35,975 nucleotides of DNA from Curvibacter sp. (GTDB lineage: Bacteria; Pseudomonadota; Gammaproteobacteria; Burkholderiales; Burkholderiaceae_C): positions 1 through 35,975 of the forward strand of contig REAW01000030.1 in the NCBI GenBank assembly GCA_004293725.1. Direction: 5' to 3'. A model generated the notes under the pieces. That model made no database searches. It was not told the DNA's origin and worked only from the letters and a program-made list of their open reading frames with translations. Both the position numbers and the translations under genes were made by a program. Positions within the stretch are counted from its first letter, which is position 1. Each line of letters begins with the position of its first letter. Shown piece after piece: positions 9,220 through 17,125 of the stretch.

Positions 9220-9768
9220 ATGAAACTCTGCATCATTGACCGCGACGGCACCATCAACGAGGACAGTGCGGAGTTCGTGAAATCGCCCCATGAATGGAAG
9301 CCCTTGCCTGGCGCACTGGAGGCCATTGCCAAGCTCAACCATGCAGGCTGGCATGTGGTGGTTGCCACCAACCAAAGTGGGCTGGGCCGGGGCTTGTTTG
9401 ATGTGGCGGCGCTCAACGCCATGCATGCCAAGATGCACACGATGTTGGCCGCGGTGGGTGGGAAGGTGGATGCCATCTTCTATTGCCCGCACACGCCGGA
9501 TGACAACTGTCGCTGTCGCAAACCCGAGTCGGGCCTGTTTGAGCAGATTGGCGAGCGCTTCGGGGTGGATCTCAAAGGCATGCCGGCCGTTGGTGACTCC
9601 GCGCGGGACCTGATAGCCGGTGCGGTCGTGGGTTGTGTGCCGCATTTGGTGTTGACTGGCAAGGCCGAGGCCTACCGGGGTCGAGCCCTACCCGATAGTT
9701 TTCCGGTTGACACCATCGTGCATCCCGATCTTGCTGCATTTGCGGACCATATGGTGGCGCAAGCATGA
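9220..9768 (+). CDS. gmhB: D-glycero-beta-D-manno-heptose-1,7-bisphosphate 7-phosphatase
   Basis: A 182-residue HAD-family phosphatase that removes the 7-phosphate of heptose bisphosphate in the ADP-heptose branch of LPS core synthesis. The nucleophile motif DRDGTIN lies at residues 7-13 (Asp7, Asp9). The structural zinc site typical of GmhB is present as Cys89, His91, Cys97 and Cys99 (CPHTPDDNCRC). Motif II is ATNQSG and motif IV is VGDSARD. It lies 13 bp after glyS, and its TGA overlaps the ATG of the following acyltransferase (ATGA), so the two are probably translationally coupled. Confidence 0.92.
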   Translation: MKLCIIDRDGTINEDSAEFVKSPHEWKPLPGALEAIAKLNHAGWHVVVATNQSGLGRGLFDVAALNAMHAKMHTMLAAVGGKVDAIFYCPHTPDDNCRCRKPESGLFEQIGERFGVDLKGMPAVGDSARDLIAGAVVGCVPHLVLTGKAEAYRGRALPDSFPVDTIVHPDLAAFADHMVAQA

Positions 9769-10562
9769 GCGGTATGCCCCCACCCGTGCCCGGTGTGCCT
9801 TTGAAGAAGCCCAGCAACTGGCCGATGGCTGTCTTGCGTTCCAGCTTGCACATGGCGTGGATGTTGGTGACGGTCATGCCCTGGGGCATCATCATGTTGG
9901 TAGCGTCCATCCGGGTGCGCGGCAAGGCGTTGTGGTGGATGGCGGTTCGCTGGCTGAGTTGGGCCATTGGAGGGGCGCGCGTCCTGCTCGGTATCCGGAC
10001 CCATGTGATAGGTTGGGAAAACCTGCCCAAGGGCGACACGGCGCCGGCCATCCTGCTGGTTAAACACCAGTCGACTTTTGAGACATTTTTGATGCCCACG
10101 CTGATGCCGCATCCGTTGGCTTATGTGTTCAAAAAAGAGCTTCTCTATGTTCCGTTTTTTGGTTGGGCCATGGGCCGGTTGGACATGATCCATATCGACC
10201 GCAGTCAGCGCAACGAGTCGTTTGCCAAGGTCGTCGCGCAGGGAAAGCGCCTGTTGGCGCAGGGTATCTGGGTCATCATGTTTCCTGAAGGAACCCGCAT
10301 TCCTCGCGGTCAGGTCGGGACTTACAAGCTGGGCGGTACCCGCTTGGCTGTGGCCACGGGCGCGCCGGTGATTCCGGTGGCGGTGACTTCGGCCAAATGC
10401 TGGCCACGCAAAGCCTTTATCAAAACACCGGGCGTGGTGGAGGTGTCGATTGGCAAGCCCATTCCCAGCGAAGGGCGCGAGCCCAAAGAGCTGATGGAGG
10501 AGGTGCAGGCCTGGATCGAAGCCGAAATGCGCCGACTCGACCCTGAGGCTTACCGTGGCTAG
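9765..10562 (+). CDS. plsC: 1-acyl-sn-glycerol-3-phosphate acyltransferase (PlsC type)
   Basis: A 265-residue membrane-associated acyltransferase. A hydrophobic segment at about residues 30-50 (AWMLVTVMPWGIIMLVASI) probably anchors it. The catalytic motif reads HQSTFE at residues 101-106, an HX4E form of the usual HX4D. The substrate-binding motif FPEGTR is at 173-178, followed by GAPVIPVAV. It should acylate lysophosphatidic acid to phosphatidic acid in phospholipid synthesis, although some family members act on other lysolipids. It overlaps gmhB by 4 bp and the next gene by 8 bp. Confidence 0.9.
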   Translation: MSGMPPPVPGVPLKKPSNWPMAVLRSSLHMAWMLVTVMPWGIIMLVASIRVRGKALWWMAVRWLSWAIGGARVLLGIRTHVIGWENLPKGDTAPAILLVKHQSTFETFLMPTLMPHPLAYVFKKELLYVPFFGWAMGRLDMIHIDRSQRNESFAKVVAQGKRLLAQGIWVIMFPEGTRIPRGQVGTYKLGGTRLAVATGAPVIPVAVTSAKCWPRKAFIKTPGVVEVSIGKPIPSEGREPKELMEEVQAWIEAEMRRLDPEAYRG

Positions 10563-11565
10563 CATGCGCCCCGTTTCACCGCCGGGCCGCCCCAAGGTGA
10601 AACGCGCCCCCCTGGAGGGCAGCGAACCCCGCGTAGCGGGAAGCGTGGGGGCTTTTGCTCTATTTCGCTACACCCTTGATCTTTTTGAGTCTTTTGGGGC
10701 TGAAACCCCCGTCGATAGTGCGCCAACAGCTCCTGAAAAAGTAGCGCCCCCCGTGCAAAGTCAGCCCTTCGAGCCCGGTCAATCGCTGCACAGCGCCATC
10801 GCGCCGGTTAACTACGCGCACCCCAAGGCTAACCGGGAAGTGCGGCTGGATGGCGCCGTGGTGGCCTACGCGTTTGCGCGCGGCAAGCGCCGCACCATTG
10901 GTTTTGCGGTGGGGCCCGACGGCCTGAGCGTGCGCGCTCCACGCTGGACACCAGTCCATGAAGTGGAAGCTGCGCTGCAAGAAAAATCCGGCTGGATTCT
11001 GCGCAAACTGGATGAGACGCGAGAGCGTCAAAGTCGCGAAGAACATGCCCAAGTGGTGTGGCAAGAGGGCGCAGTCATCCCTTACCTCGGCCTGTCCATC
11101 CGCATCGCTCTGGACGGTGGCCACGGCTTTGCTGCCAAGGGCGCACAGCTGGACGAGTTGGCGAAGGACGATGGGGTCACCCTGCTGCGCATAGCCCTAC
11201 CCCACACAGCCACCGAAGTGCAGATCCGCGATGCGGTGCAGGCCTGGCTGATGCGACAAGCCAAGGCACTCTTTGTCCAGCGTTTGGACCATTTTGCCCC
11301 GCTCCTGCAAGTCCAATGGAAAAAGCTGAGTCTGAGCAACGCAGGAACCCGTTGGGGCAGCGCCAAAACCGATGGCTCGATCCGCCTCAACTGGCGGTTG
11401 ATCCACTTCCGCATGGCGGTGATCGACTACGTGGTGGCCCACGAGTTGAGTCACCTGCGGGTGATGGACCATAGTCCCCGCTTCTGGGACACCGTCAGCT
11501 CCGTGGTGCCTGATTACGCGGTGCTGCGCAGCAGCCTCAAAGATCCTTTGATTCCGCGCTGGTAA
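10555..11565 (+). CDS. YgjP-like zinc metallopeptidase (M48/DUF45 family)
   Basis: A 336-residue protein with a C-terminal YgjP/DUF45 metallopeptidase-like domain: HELSH at residues 296-300 followed by VMDHSPRFWDTV, giving the HExxH plus distal His pattern. An upstream strand-rich part begins at about residue 90 (VVAYAFARGKRRTIGFAV). The start is GTG 10555, backed by GAGG at 10545-10548; ATG 10564 is possible. The first approximately 65 residues are not family sequence. They are translated from two repeat elements (10567-10655 and 10674-10745) and contain runs such as PPGRPKVKRAPLEG. The true domain probably begins after residue 80. The physiological substrate of this family is unknown to me. 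Confidence 0.85.
   Translation: MASMRPVSPPGRPKVKRAPLEGSEPRVAGSVGAFALFRYTLDLFESFGAETPVDSAPTAPEKVAPPVQSQPFEPGQSLHSAIAPVNYAHPKANREVRLDGAVVAYAFARGKRRTIGFAVGPDGLSVRAPRWTPVHEVEAALQEKSGWILRKLDETRERQSREEHAQVVWQEGAVIPYLGLSIRIALDGGHGFAAKGAQLDELAKDDGVTLLRIALPHTATEVQIRDAVQAWLMRQAKALFVQRLDHFAPLLQVQWKKLSLSNAGTRWGSAKTDGSIRLNWRLIHFRMAVIDYVVAHELSHLRVMDHSPRFWDTVSSVVPDYAVLRSSLKDPLIPRW
10567..10655 (+). repeat. GC-rich hairpin repeat/terminator-like element after plsC
   Basis: Two nested structures are visible. GTTTCACC (10573-10580) pairs with GGTGAAAC (10596-10603). Further on, a G/C-rich stem closes over CCCGC-gta-GCGGG and ends in GGGGGCTTTT. I recognise this general pattern (GGGCCGCCCCAAGG ... GTGGGGGCTTT) as a frequent intergenic terminator-like repeat in Comamonadaceae. 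Here it lies inside the start of the metallopeptidase frame. Confidence 0.55.
10674..10745 (-). repeat. Dispersed short repeat, copy B (inside metallopeptidase gene)
   Basis: Read on the minus strand it starts GCTACTTTTTCAGGAGCTGT, continues TGGCGCACTATCGACGGGGG and ends with an AGACTCAAAAAGATC tail. The core GGAGCTGTTGGCGC matches copies A, D, E and F. It is in frame and encodes part of the low-complexity N-terminus. Confidence 0.55.
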
Positions 11566-11574
11566 CTGCCACTG

Positions 11575-12651
11575 TCAGGTTGCTGTGTTCGATGCAAAGC
11601 GCATCACGCCGTCGGTGCCATGCATGCGCTTCAACTGTCCGGCGTACCAAAGCGCGTGCAGATGTGCCACGGCTTCGCCCATGGCGAAGGTGATCTGGTG
11701 CAGGTCCAAGGGGCGTTTGAACAGCACAGGGATGATGTCTGCTGCGCTGCAGGGCTGCACGGTGCAGGCCTCTAGTACTTCGGCCAGGCGGTCGCGGTGA
11801 TGATCGTGCAACTGCTGGATACGCTCGTGCAGCCCGGTGAAAGGTTTGCCGTGGGAGGGCAGCACCAGCGTGTCTGCGGGCAAGGGCAAAAACTTGTCAA
11901 TGGAGGTCAAAAACAGAGCCAGTGCGTTGGCCTCGGGTTCCTGTTCATAGACGCTCACATTGGTGGAGATGCGCGGCAACATCATGTCACCGCCGATGAG
12001 TACGTCCAGATCTTCGCAGTACAGCGCCATGTGCTCCGGCGCATGGCCGTAGCCGCTGATGCAGCGCCAGGTGTGTGCGCCAATGCGCAGCGTTTGTCCG
12101 TCCAGCAAGCGGTGGTAGTGTTCGGGCACGGATGGCACGAGCGACGGAAAGTAGTCGGTGCGCGCCTTGATCTGCGCCACGGTGGCGGGATCGTTGAGAC
12201 CATGCAGGGCAAAAAAATCGGCAGCACGCGCTCCACCAAAGGCAGTGGGGCCCATGCAGCCCCACTTGGCAACCTGGTAGTCCAATGCGCTGATCCACAA
12301 TGCCACGTTCCAGCGCTCGCAAAGCCAATGCGCCAGGCCAATGTGGTCGGGGTGCATATGGGTGACGATCACCCGCAGCACCGGCAGACCATCTAGTTCG
12401 TGGGTGAAGATGTCTTCCCACTGGGCCTTGGCTTCTTCTTTGTGGATGCAGCAGTCCACAATGCTCCAGCCCTGAATCTTCCCGTTTTCACCATCGATCT
12501 CGTCGCGTAGCAGCCACAGGTTGATGTGGTTCAGCGCAAACGGCAGCGTCATACGCACCCACTTGACCCCGGGCACCACCTCCAGACAGCGGCCGCTCTC
12601 CGGCAGGGCGTCGCCCAAGGGGTAGTGCAAGCGCTGTTCCAGGTCGTTCAT
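11575..12651 (-). CDS. Metallo-beta-lactamase-fold hydrolase, LiuR-linked
   Basis: A 358-residue MBL-fold protein with the zinc motif HMHPDH (in VIVTHMHPDHIGLAH), a later GYGHAPEHM that supplies further ligands, a GGDMMLP metal-bridging Asp, and LPSHGKPFTGLHER near residue 270. A C-terminal helical winged-helix-like tail follows (PVLFKRPLDLHQITFAMGEA), as in the LACTB2/hydroxyacylglutathione hydrolase-like group. The substrate is not evident; a thioesterase role on acyl-CoA would suit its context but is inference. ATG 12651 was chosen over TTG 12660. It is divergent from liuR, and a perfect LiuR-type palindrome sits in its promoter. It converges with the metallopeptidase gene 9 bp away. Confidence 0.8.
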   Translation of the reverse strand: MNDLEQRLHYPLGDALPESGRCLEVVPGVKWVRMTLPFALNHINLWLLRDEIDGENGKIQGWSIVDCCIHKEEAKAQWEDIFTHELDGLPVLRVIVTHMHPDHIGLAHWLCERWNVALWISALDYQVAKWGCMGPTAFGGARAADFFALHGLNDPATVAQIKARTDYFPSLVPSVPEHYHRLLDGQTLRIGAHTWRCISGYGHAPEHMALYCEDLDVLIGGDMMLPRISTNVSVYEQEPEANALALFLTSIDKFLPLPADTLVLPSHGKPFTGLHERIQQLHDHHRDRLAEVLEACTVQPCSAADIIPVLFKRPLDLHQITFAMGEAVAHLHALWYAGQLKRMHGTDGVMRFASNTAT

Positions 12652-12669
12652 AAGCCCCAATCAATTTGA

Positions 12670-12698
12670 TTCATAATTGACGTTTACGTAAACGTCAA
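12670..12698 (-). promoter_or_regulatory. Probable promoter of the MBL gene
   Basis: On the minus strand TTGACG (12698-12693) and TATGAA (12675-12670) are separated by 17 bp, close to the sigma-70 consensus. The palindromic operator covers the -35 and the whole spacer. The start codon is about 19 bp past the -10. Confidence 0.5.
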
Positions 12699-12699
12699 T
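12676..12699. promoter_or_regulatory. LiuR operator 1
   Basis: A perfect 24-bp palindrome whose half-site is ATTGACGTTTAC. It lies between the divergent MBL gene and liuR and is repeated exactly at 24264-24287. The ACGTTTACGTAAACGT centre fits the motif I know for the MerR-type regulator LiuR. Binding itself is inferred from position and sequence. Confidence 0.8.
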
Positions 12700-12756
12700 C
12701 GTGACGGCATTGTAGGCAGACGCAGTCCGCCATCCTGTCGCCACCTTTACCGCACC

Positions 12757-13191
12757 ATGAGCACCACTTACAGCATCAGCGATCTGGCCCAAGAGTTTGA
12801 CCTGACCACCCGTGCCATCCGGTTCTACGAAGATCTGGGCCTGTTGCAGCCCGAGCGCACAGGACCGGGCGGGCGCAACCGGGTCTACAGCGGGCGGGAT
12901 CGGACCCGTCTCAAACTCACGCTGCGGGCCAAACGCCTGGGCCTGAGCCTTACCGAAGCGAAAGACATCATCGAGATGTACGACAGCCCCCGCGACACCG
13001 GTGCGCAGCTGCAAAAGTTTCTGGACGTGCTTGCGGCCCACCGCAAGCAGGTGGAAGAACAGATGGCCGACTTGCAGGCCAATCTGGATGAAATCAAAGT
13101 GCACCAACGCGAAGCGCGCGTCCTGCTGACCAAAAGTGAGCAGAAGGCCAAGGGAGCTCCCAAGCTCGCCAAAACTCCATCCAAAACCTAA
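12757..13191 (+). CDS. liuR: MerR-family regulator of leucine/isovalerate catabolism (LiuR)
   Basis: A 144-residue MerR-type activator. The N-terminal winged helix is clear (YSISDLAQEFDLTTRAIRFY, then EDLGLLQPERTGPGGRNRVY), followed by a dimerisation coiled coil (LDVLAAHRKQVEEQMADLQA). There are no cysteines of metal-sensing MerR proteins, which fits sensing of an organic ligand. It is placed 12 bp ahead of liuA with a LiuR-type palindrome 57 bp upstream of its start, so it probably controls itself, liuA and the divergent MBL gene. The lysine-rich tail (KAKGAPKLAKTPSKT) is probably disordered. Confidence 0.88.
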   Translation: MSTTYSISDLAQEFDLTTRAIRFYEDLGLLQPERTGPGGRNRVYSGRDRTRLKLTLRAKRLGLSLTEAKDIIEMYDSPRDTGAQLQKFLDVLAAHRKQVEEQMADLQANLDEIKVHQREARVLLTKSEQKAKGAPKLAKTPSKT

Positions 13192-13203
13192 CCAGGAGAC
13201 ACC

Positions 13204-14385
13204 ATGCAAACCCTCCCCGGACTGAACTTCCAACTCGGCGAAGACATTGATGCACTGCGCGACGCCGTGCGCGAATTTGCCCAAGCCGAGATCGCGCCGC
13301 GCGCCGCCGAAATCGACAAGACTGACCAGTTTCCGATGGACCTGTGGCGCAAGATGGGCGACTTGGGCGTGCTGGGCATCACCGTGGGCGAGGAATACGG
13401 CGGGGCCAACATGGGTTACCTGGCCCACATGATCGCCATGGAAGAAATCAGCCGGGCCAGCGCCTCGGTGGGTCTGAGCTACGGCGCGCACAGCAACCTG
13501 TGCGTCAACCAGATCAAGCGCAACGGCAACGAGGCGCAAAAAGCCAAGTACCTGCCCAAGCTGATCAGCGGCGAACATGTGGGCGCGCTGGCCATGAGTG
13601 AGCCTGGCGCTGGCTCCGACGTTTTGAGCATGAAGCTCAAAGCAGAAGACAAGGGTGGTTACTACCTGCTCAACGGCAACAAGATGTGGATCACCAACGG
13701 CCCGGACGCCGACACGCTGGTGGTTTACGCCAAAAGTGAGCCCGAACTGGGCGCACGCGGTGTCACTGCTTTCTTGATCGAAAAGGGCATGCCTGGTTTC
13801 AGCATCGCGCAAAAGCTCGACAAGCTGGGCATGCGCGGCAGCCACACCGGTGAACTGGTGTTCAACAACGTGGAAGTGCCGCACGCCAATGTGTTGGGCC
13901 AGGTCAACGGCGGTGCCAAGGTGCTGATGAGCGGGCTGGACTACGAGCGTGCCGTACTCACCGGCGGTCCGTTGGGCATCATGCAGTCCGTCATGGACAA
14001 CGTGATCCCCTATATCCATGACCGCAAGCAGTTCGGCCAAAGTATTGGCGAATTCCAGCTGATCCAGGGCAAGGTGGCAGACATGTACACCGTGCTGCAA
14101 GCAGGCCGCAGCTTTGCCTACACCGTAGCCAAGAATCTGGACCTGCTGGGTGTAGAGCACGTGCGCCAGGTGCGCAAGGACTGTGCCTCCGTGATTCTTT
14201 GGACGGCCGAAAAGGCCACCTGGATGGCCGGTGAGGGCGTGCAAATCTTTGGTGGCAATGGCTACATCAACGAATACCCGCTCGGCCGCCTGTGGCGCGA
14301 TGCCAAGTTGTATGAAATTGGAGCCGGAACCAGTGAGATTCGTCGCATGCTTATCGGACGAGAGTTGTTCGCTGAGACAATGTGA
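13204..14385 (+). CDS. liuA: Isovaleryl-CoA dehydrogenase
   Basis: A 393-residue FAD-dependent acyl-CoA dehydrogenase that converts isovaleryl-CoA to 3-methylcrotonyl-CoA in leucine breakdown, passing electrons to ETF. Typical segments are [63 protein letters not shown] and [16 protein letters not shown]. The catalytic base lies at Glu248 in GLDYERAVL, the position characteristic of isovaleryl-CoA rather than short/medium-chain enzymes. It follows liuR by 12 bp with a strong CAGGAG site, and its TGA overlaps the possible GTG start of the next gene. Confidence 0.95.
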   Translation: MQTLPGLNFQLGEDIDALRDAVREFAQAEIAPRAAEIDKTDQFPMDLWRKMGDLGVLGITVGEEYGGANMGYLAHMIAMEEISRASASVGLSYGAHSNLCVNQIKRNGNEAQKAKYLPKLISGEHVGALAMSEPGAGSDVLSMKLKAEDKGGYYLLNGNKMWITNGPDADTLVVYAKSEPELGARGVTAFLIEKGMPGFSIAQKLDKLGMRGSHTGELVFNNVEVPHANVLGQVNGGAKVLMSGLDYERAVLTGGPLGIMQSVMDNVIPYIHDRKQFGQSIGEFQLIQGKVADMYTVLQAGRSFAYTVAKNLDLLGVEHVRQVRKDCASVILWTAEKATWMAGEGVQIFGGNGYINEYPLGRLWRDAKLYEIGAGTSEIRRMLIGRELFAETM

Positions 14386-14390
14386 GACAA

Positions 14391-16394
14391 ATGAAACATG
14401 CCATTGCCCGCACCCTGACAAACATTCTCCACGGCGCCCTGCGCGGCTTGATGCGCGCTTGGGTGCTCATCGTGCCACTGGTGGTGGCGCTGAGTGTGAT
14501 CCGGTGGGGACAACTGGCGTACTTTTGGCCCCAAGGCTATAGCGCAGCGGCAGGCGACATTGCCTCCGTAGCGCTACAGGGCTTTCGTTTTGACCTGAAA
14601 GTGAGTGCCATAGCAGGATTTTTGCTCCTGTTGGTGCTGCCGTGGGTGTCGGGCAAGGTGCAGGGGCGCATCGCCACGGGGCTGGTGCTTGTGTATGTGA
14701 TGCTGTCGCTGGTCAATCTGCACTACTTCGGCTTCTACAAAACGCCGATTGACACCTTGGTGTTCGGCCTGGCGGAAGATGACACGGTTGCCGTCTTGCA
14801 CACCATTTGGCGCGACTTCCCGGTCATGTGGACCCTGCTGCTGGCCGCCGCGCTTACCTGGGGTTCGGTAGCTTTCCACCGGGGGCTGGTCCGCCGCATT
14901 CAGCCCGAGACCGTGTTGCACAGCCGGCATGTAGTGATCAAGCTGGTAGCGGTCGTGGTGGCCCTTTTCGCGTTGCTGTTTGCAGGCAAAGGCACCTTGG
15001 AGCGCATGGCGCTGCAGCGACAGCACCTCACGGTGACGACCTCCCAGTTCCTGAACGACATGGTTCCGAATGGCGTGATTGCCCTGAAATACGCGTGGGA
15101 CAGCCGTGCGGAATCGCAAAACTTGGCGGACCCACTGGTGGGCCTCAAAACCATGGGCTTTGACTCTGCCCGTGCAGCCGCTCAGGTGCTGGACTTGCCC
15201 GCTGGCTCCGATGAAGAGGTCCTCAGCGCGCTGCGCGCGCACGATCCACTGCCTGCCGGTGCTGCCAAAAAGAACCTGCTGTTTTTCTTGATGGAGTCCT
15301 GGAGCGCCGAGCCGCTGCTGTACCAGAGCCCACAGTTTGATGTGCTGGGCCGCATGGCGCCCACGCTGGAGCAAGCCTGCACCTTCAAAAACTTTGACTC
15401 CGCCCACGCCGGCACACACCCGTCGCTAGAGGCCATTCTGTTCTCGACCCCCATCACACCTCTCACCATGGGTGACGCCGGGCGCAAGCCCATTCCATGG
15501 GCGGTCGCCAATGTGGCAAAGACAGCCGGTTACCAGACCTTGTTTTTGACATCCGGCCGGGCCGGCTGGCGCGACCTGAATCGCGTGCTCAAGGTGCAGG
15601 GCTTTGACGAAGTCGTGGATGCCAATAACCTCAAGGCCGCCTACCCCGAGGCAACGCTTGGTATCTGGGGCGTGTGGGACAGCTACATCTTCAAGTACCT
15701 CAAGCAACGTATGGCGGCGCAGCCTGCCGACAAGCCGCTGCTGGTGTTTGTGCTGACCATGACCAACCACCCGCCCTATGACCTCCCGCCCGACTACCAG
15801 CGCGTGCCACGCGACATGGCCCTGTGGAAAGGTGAGACGGGCTCCGAAACACTGATTCCCAACCTAGATACCTACCATTACGCCACCGACCAGTTGGGCG
15901 GGTTTGTGCAGGAGTTCAAAAAAAACCCGCAATATGCCAACACCATCATGGCGGCCACCGGCGACCACAATGTGCGCTCCTTTGGCGTCTATGCTGACGC
16001 CAGCCGCCGCCACTTGGTGCGCCAGGTACCGTTTGTGATCTGGGGCGACAAGCTCGCATGCGGTAACCAACTGGATAAACCAGCGAGCCACCGTGACATG
16101 TTCAATACCCTGTTTCCCCTGGCGGGCATCGAAGGCAACTACATCAATGCTGGGCGCAACTTGCTCAAAGACCTGCCCGCGCAACCGGACCCTATGAACA
16201 CCCCGCGGGCCATGTTTTTCACCGGTGAAGCGCGCAACGCGCAGGGCATGTGGCAACTGGGCCACGCCAAGTCATTCGTATGCACGTCGGCCAAACCGAC
16301 CCAACCCTGCGAATTCAACGCGCTGGACGACCAGCAAGAACGAGCCCGATACGGACTACTGGATTGGAATGTTCGCATATCGCTCAAGAAATAA
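14391..16394 (+). CDS. LtaS/OpgB-like membrane phosphoglycerol transferase (sulfatase superfamily)
   Basis: A 667-residue inner-membrane protein with about five N-terminal hydrophobic helices (first approximately 210 residues) and a large periplasmic alkaline-phosphatase-superfamily domain. Metal and catalytic positions are readable: Glu in FFLMESWSAEP, Thr342 as likely nucleophile in GTHPSLEAILFSTP, and Asp-His in TGDHNVRSFG; TMTNHPPYDLP is also typical. Relatives transfer phosphoglycerol to polymers (LtaS) or to periplasmic glucans (OpgB); which applies here cannot be told. GTG 14382 would overlap the liuA stop; ATG 14391 is the alternative I list. The physical coupling to liuA is unexpected for its function. 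Carbonic anhydrase follows 8 bp later. Confidence 0.82.
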   Translation: MKHAIARTLTNILHGALRGLMRAWVLIVPLVVALSVIRWGQLAYFWPQGYSAAAGDIASVALQGFRFDLKVSAIAGFLLLLVLPWVSGKVQGRIATGLVLVYVMLSLVNLHYFGFYKTPIDTLVFGLAEDDTVAVLHTIWRDFPVMWTLLLAAALTWGSVAFHRGLVRRIQPETVLHSRHVVIKLVAVVVALFALLFAGKGTLERMALQRQHLTVTTSQFLNDMVPNGVIALKYAWDSRAESQNLADPLVGLKTMGFDSARAAAQVLDLPAGSDEEVLSALRAHDPLPAGAAKKNLLFFLMESWSAEPLLYQSPQFDVLGRMAPTLEQACTFKNFDSAHAGTHPSLEAILFSTPITPLTMGDAGRKPIPWAVANVAKTAGYQTLFLTSGRAGWRDLNRVLKVQGFDEVVDANNLKAAYPEATLGIWGVWDSYIFKYLKQRMAAQPADKPLLVFVLTMTNHPPYDLPPDYQRVPRDMALWKGETGSETLIPNLDTYHYATDQLGGFVQEFKKNPQYANTIMAATGDHNVRSFGVYADASRRHLVRQVPFVIWGDKLACGNQLDKPASHRDMFNTLFPLAGIEGNYINAGRNLLKDLPAQPDPMNTPRAMFFTGEARNAQGMWQLGHAKSFVCTSAKPTQPCEFNALDDQQERARYGLLDWNVRISLKK

Positions 16395-16402
16395 TCACGG
16401 CC

Positions 16403-17068
16403 ATGACTGACAAACTCAGCGATCTTTTTTCGCGCAACCGTGCGTGGGCCGCCGAGATGGAGCGCAGCCGACCCGGCTTCTTCACCGGGTTGGCCAACCA
16501 GCAAAAACCCAAGTACATGTGGATCGGCTGTTCCGACAGTCGCGTGCCCGCCAACGAGATCATCGGCTTGGCGCCGGGCGAGATTTTCGTGCACCGCAAC
16601 GTGGCCAACGTGGTGGTGCATTCCGACCTCAACGCGCTGTCCACCATCCAGTTCGCGGTGGAGCGGCTCAAGGTCCGGCACGTCATGGTGGTGGGCCACT
16701 ACGGATGCTCGGGCGTGCAAGCCGCTTTGGAAGGCGCCCGCCTTGGCCTGGCCGACAACTGGCTGCGCCACATCCAGGATGTGCGTGACCGCCACCGTGA
16801 TGTGATGGACCTGATCCCCGACCAGGGTAAGGCGGCCGCCCTGTGCGAGCTGAATGTGATTGAGCAAGTGATGAATGTGGCGCAAAGCACCGTGGTGCAA
16901 GATGCTTGGGCCGCCAACCAGGATGTGACCTTGCATGGTTGGGTCTACGGCGTGCACGATGGCCTGGTGCATGACCTGCACATGACGGTGGCACGCCAGG
17001 ATGATCTGGAGTCCCTGTACCGCGAGGCAGTTTCAGGTGTTCGCCTGATGCCGCGTAATTCAAGGTAA
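16403..17068 (+). CDS. can: Beta-class carbonic anhydrase
   Basis: A 221-residue zinc enzyme that interconverts CO2 and bicarbonate. The zinc ligands and the Asp-Arg pair are all present: Cys43, Asp45 and Arg47 in CSDSR, then His99 and Cys102 in VVGHYGCSGV. ATG 16403 gives the family start MTDKLSDLFSRNRAWAAEME and begins 8 bp after the sulfatase gene. Its location within a liu region with a biotin carboxylase suggests that it may supply bicarbonate for carboxylation, which is inference. The stop codon touches repeat copy C. Confidence 0.95.
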   Translation: MTDKLSDLFSRNRAWAAEMERSRPGFFTGLANQQKPKYMWIGCSDSRVPANEIIGLAPGEIFVHRNVANVVVHSDLNALSTIQFAVERLKVRHVMVVGHYGCSGVQAALEGARLGLADNWLRHIQDVRDRHRDVMDLIPDQGKAAALCELNVIEQVMNVAQSTVVQDAWAANQDVTLHGWVYGVHDGLVHDLHMTVARQDDLESLYREAVSGVRLMPRNSR

Positions 17069-17120
17069 ATTGGCATCTAGGTCAAGCGAGATATGCGCAA
17101 TCAGCTATCGAAAATATAGC
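17067..17120 (-). repeat. Dispersed short repeat, copy C (between can and aceK)
   Basis: On the minus strand it reads GCTATATTTTCGATAGCTGA, then TTGCGCATAT, then TTGACCTAGATGCCAATTTA. It shares with copies A and E the order AGCTG-N-TTGCGC, an inverted AAGCG-like arm, and a GCCAATTT/GGCCTTTT tail. This is the most complete intergenic copy in the window and ends 5 bp before aceK. Confidence 0.6.
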
Positions 17121-17125
17121 AAACC

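Noticed and set aside
6918..9476. Very long open frame (852 codons) on the minus strand opposite glyS and parts of its neighbours
   Set aside because: It mirrors a highly conserved plus-strand gene; the translation is rich in His, Gln and Leu with no recognisable domain, as expected of an antisense shadow in GC-rich codon use.
12661..14421. Long minus-strand frame (586 codons) opposite liuR and liuA
   Set aside because: It overlaps two firmly identified genes entirely and has shadow-like composition; no motif was seen.
14536..14575. Possible further copy of the dispersed repeat near the start of the sulfatase gene (GCTATAGCGC ... TAGCGCTAC)
   Set aside because: It lacks the AGCTG-TTGCGC core and the tail order of the accepted copies.
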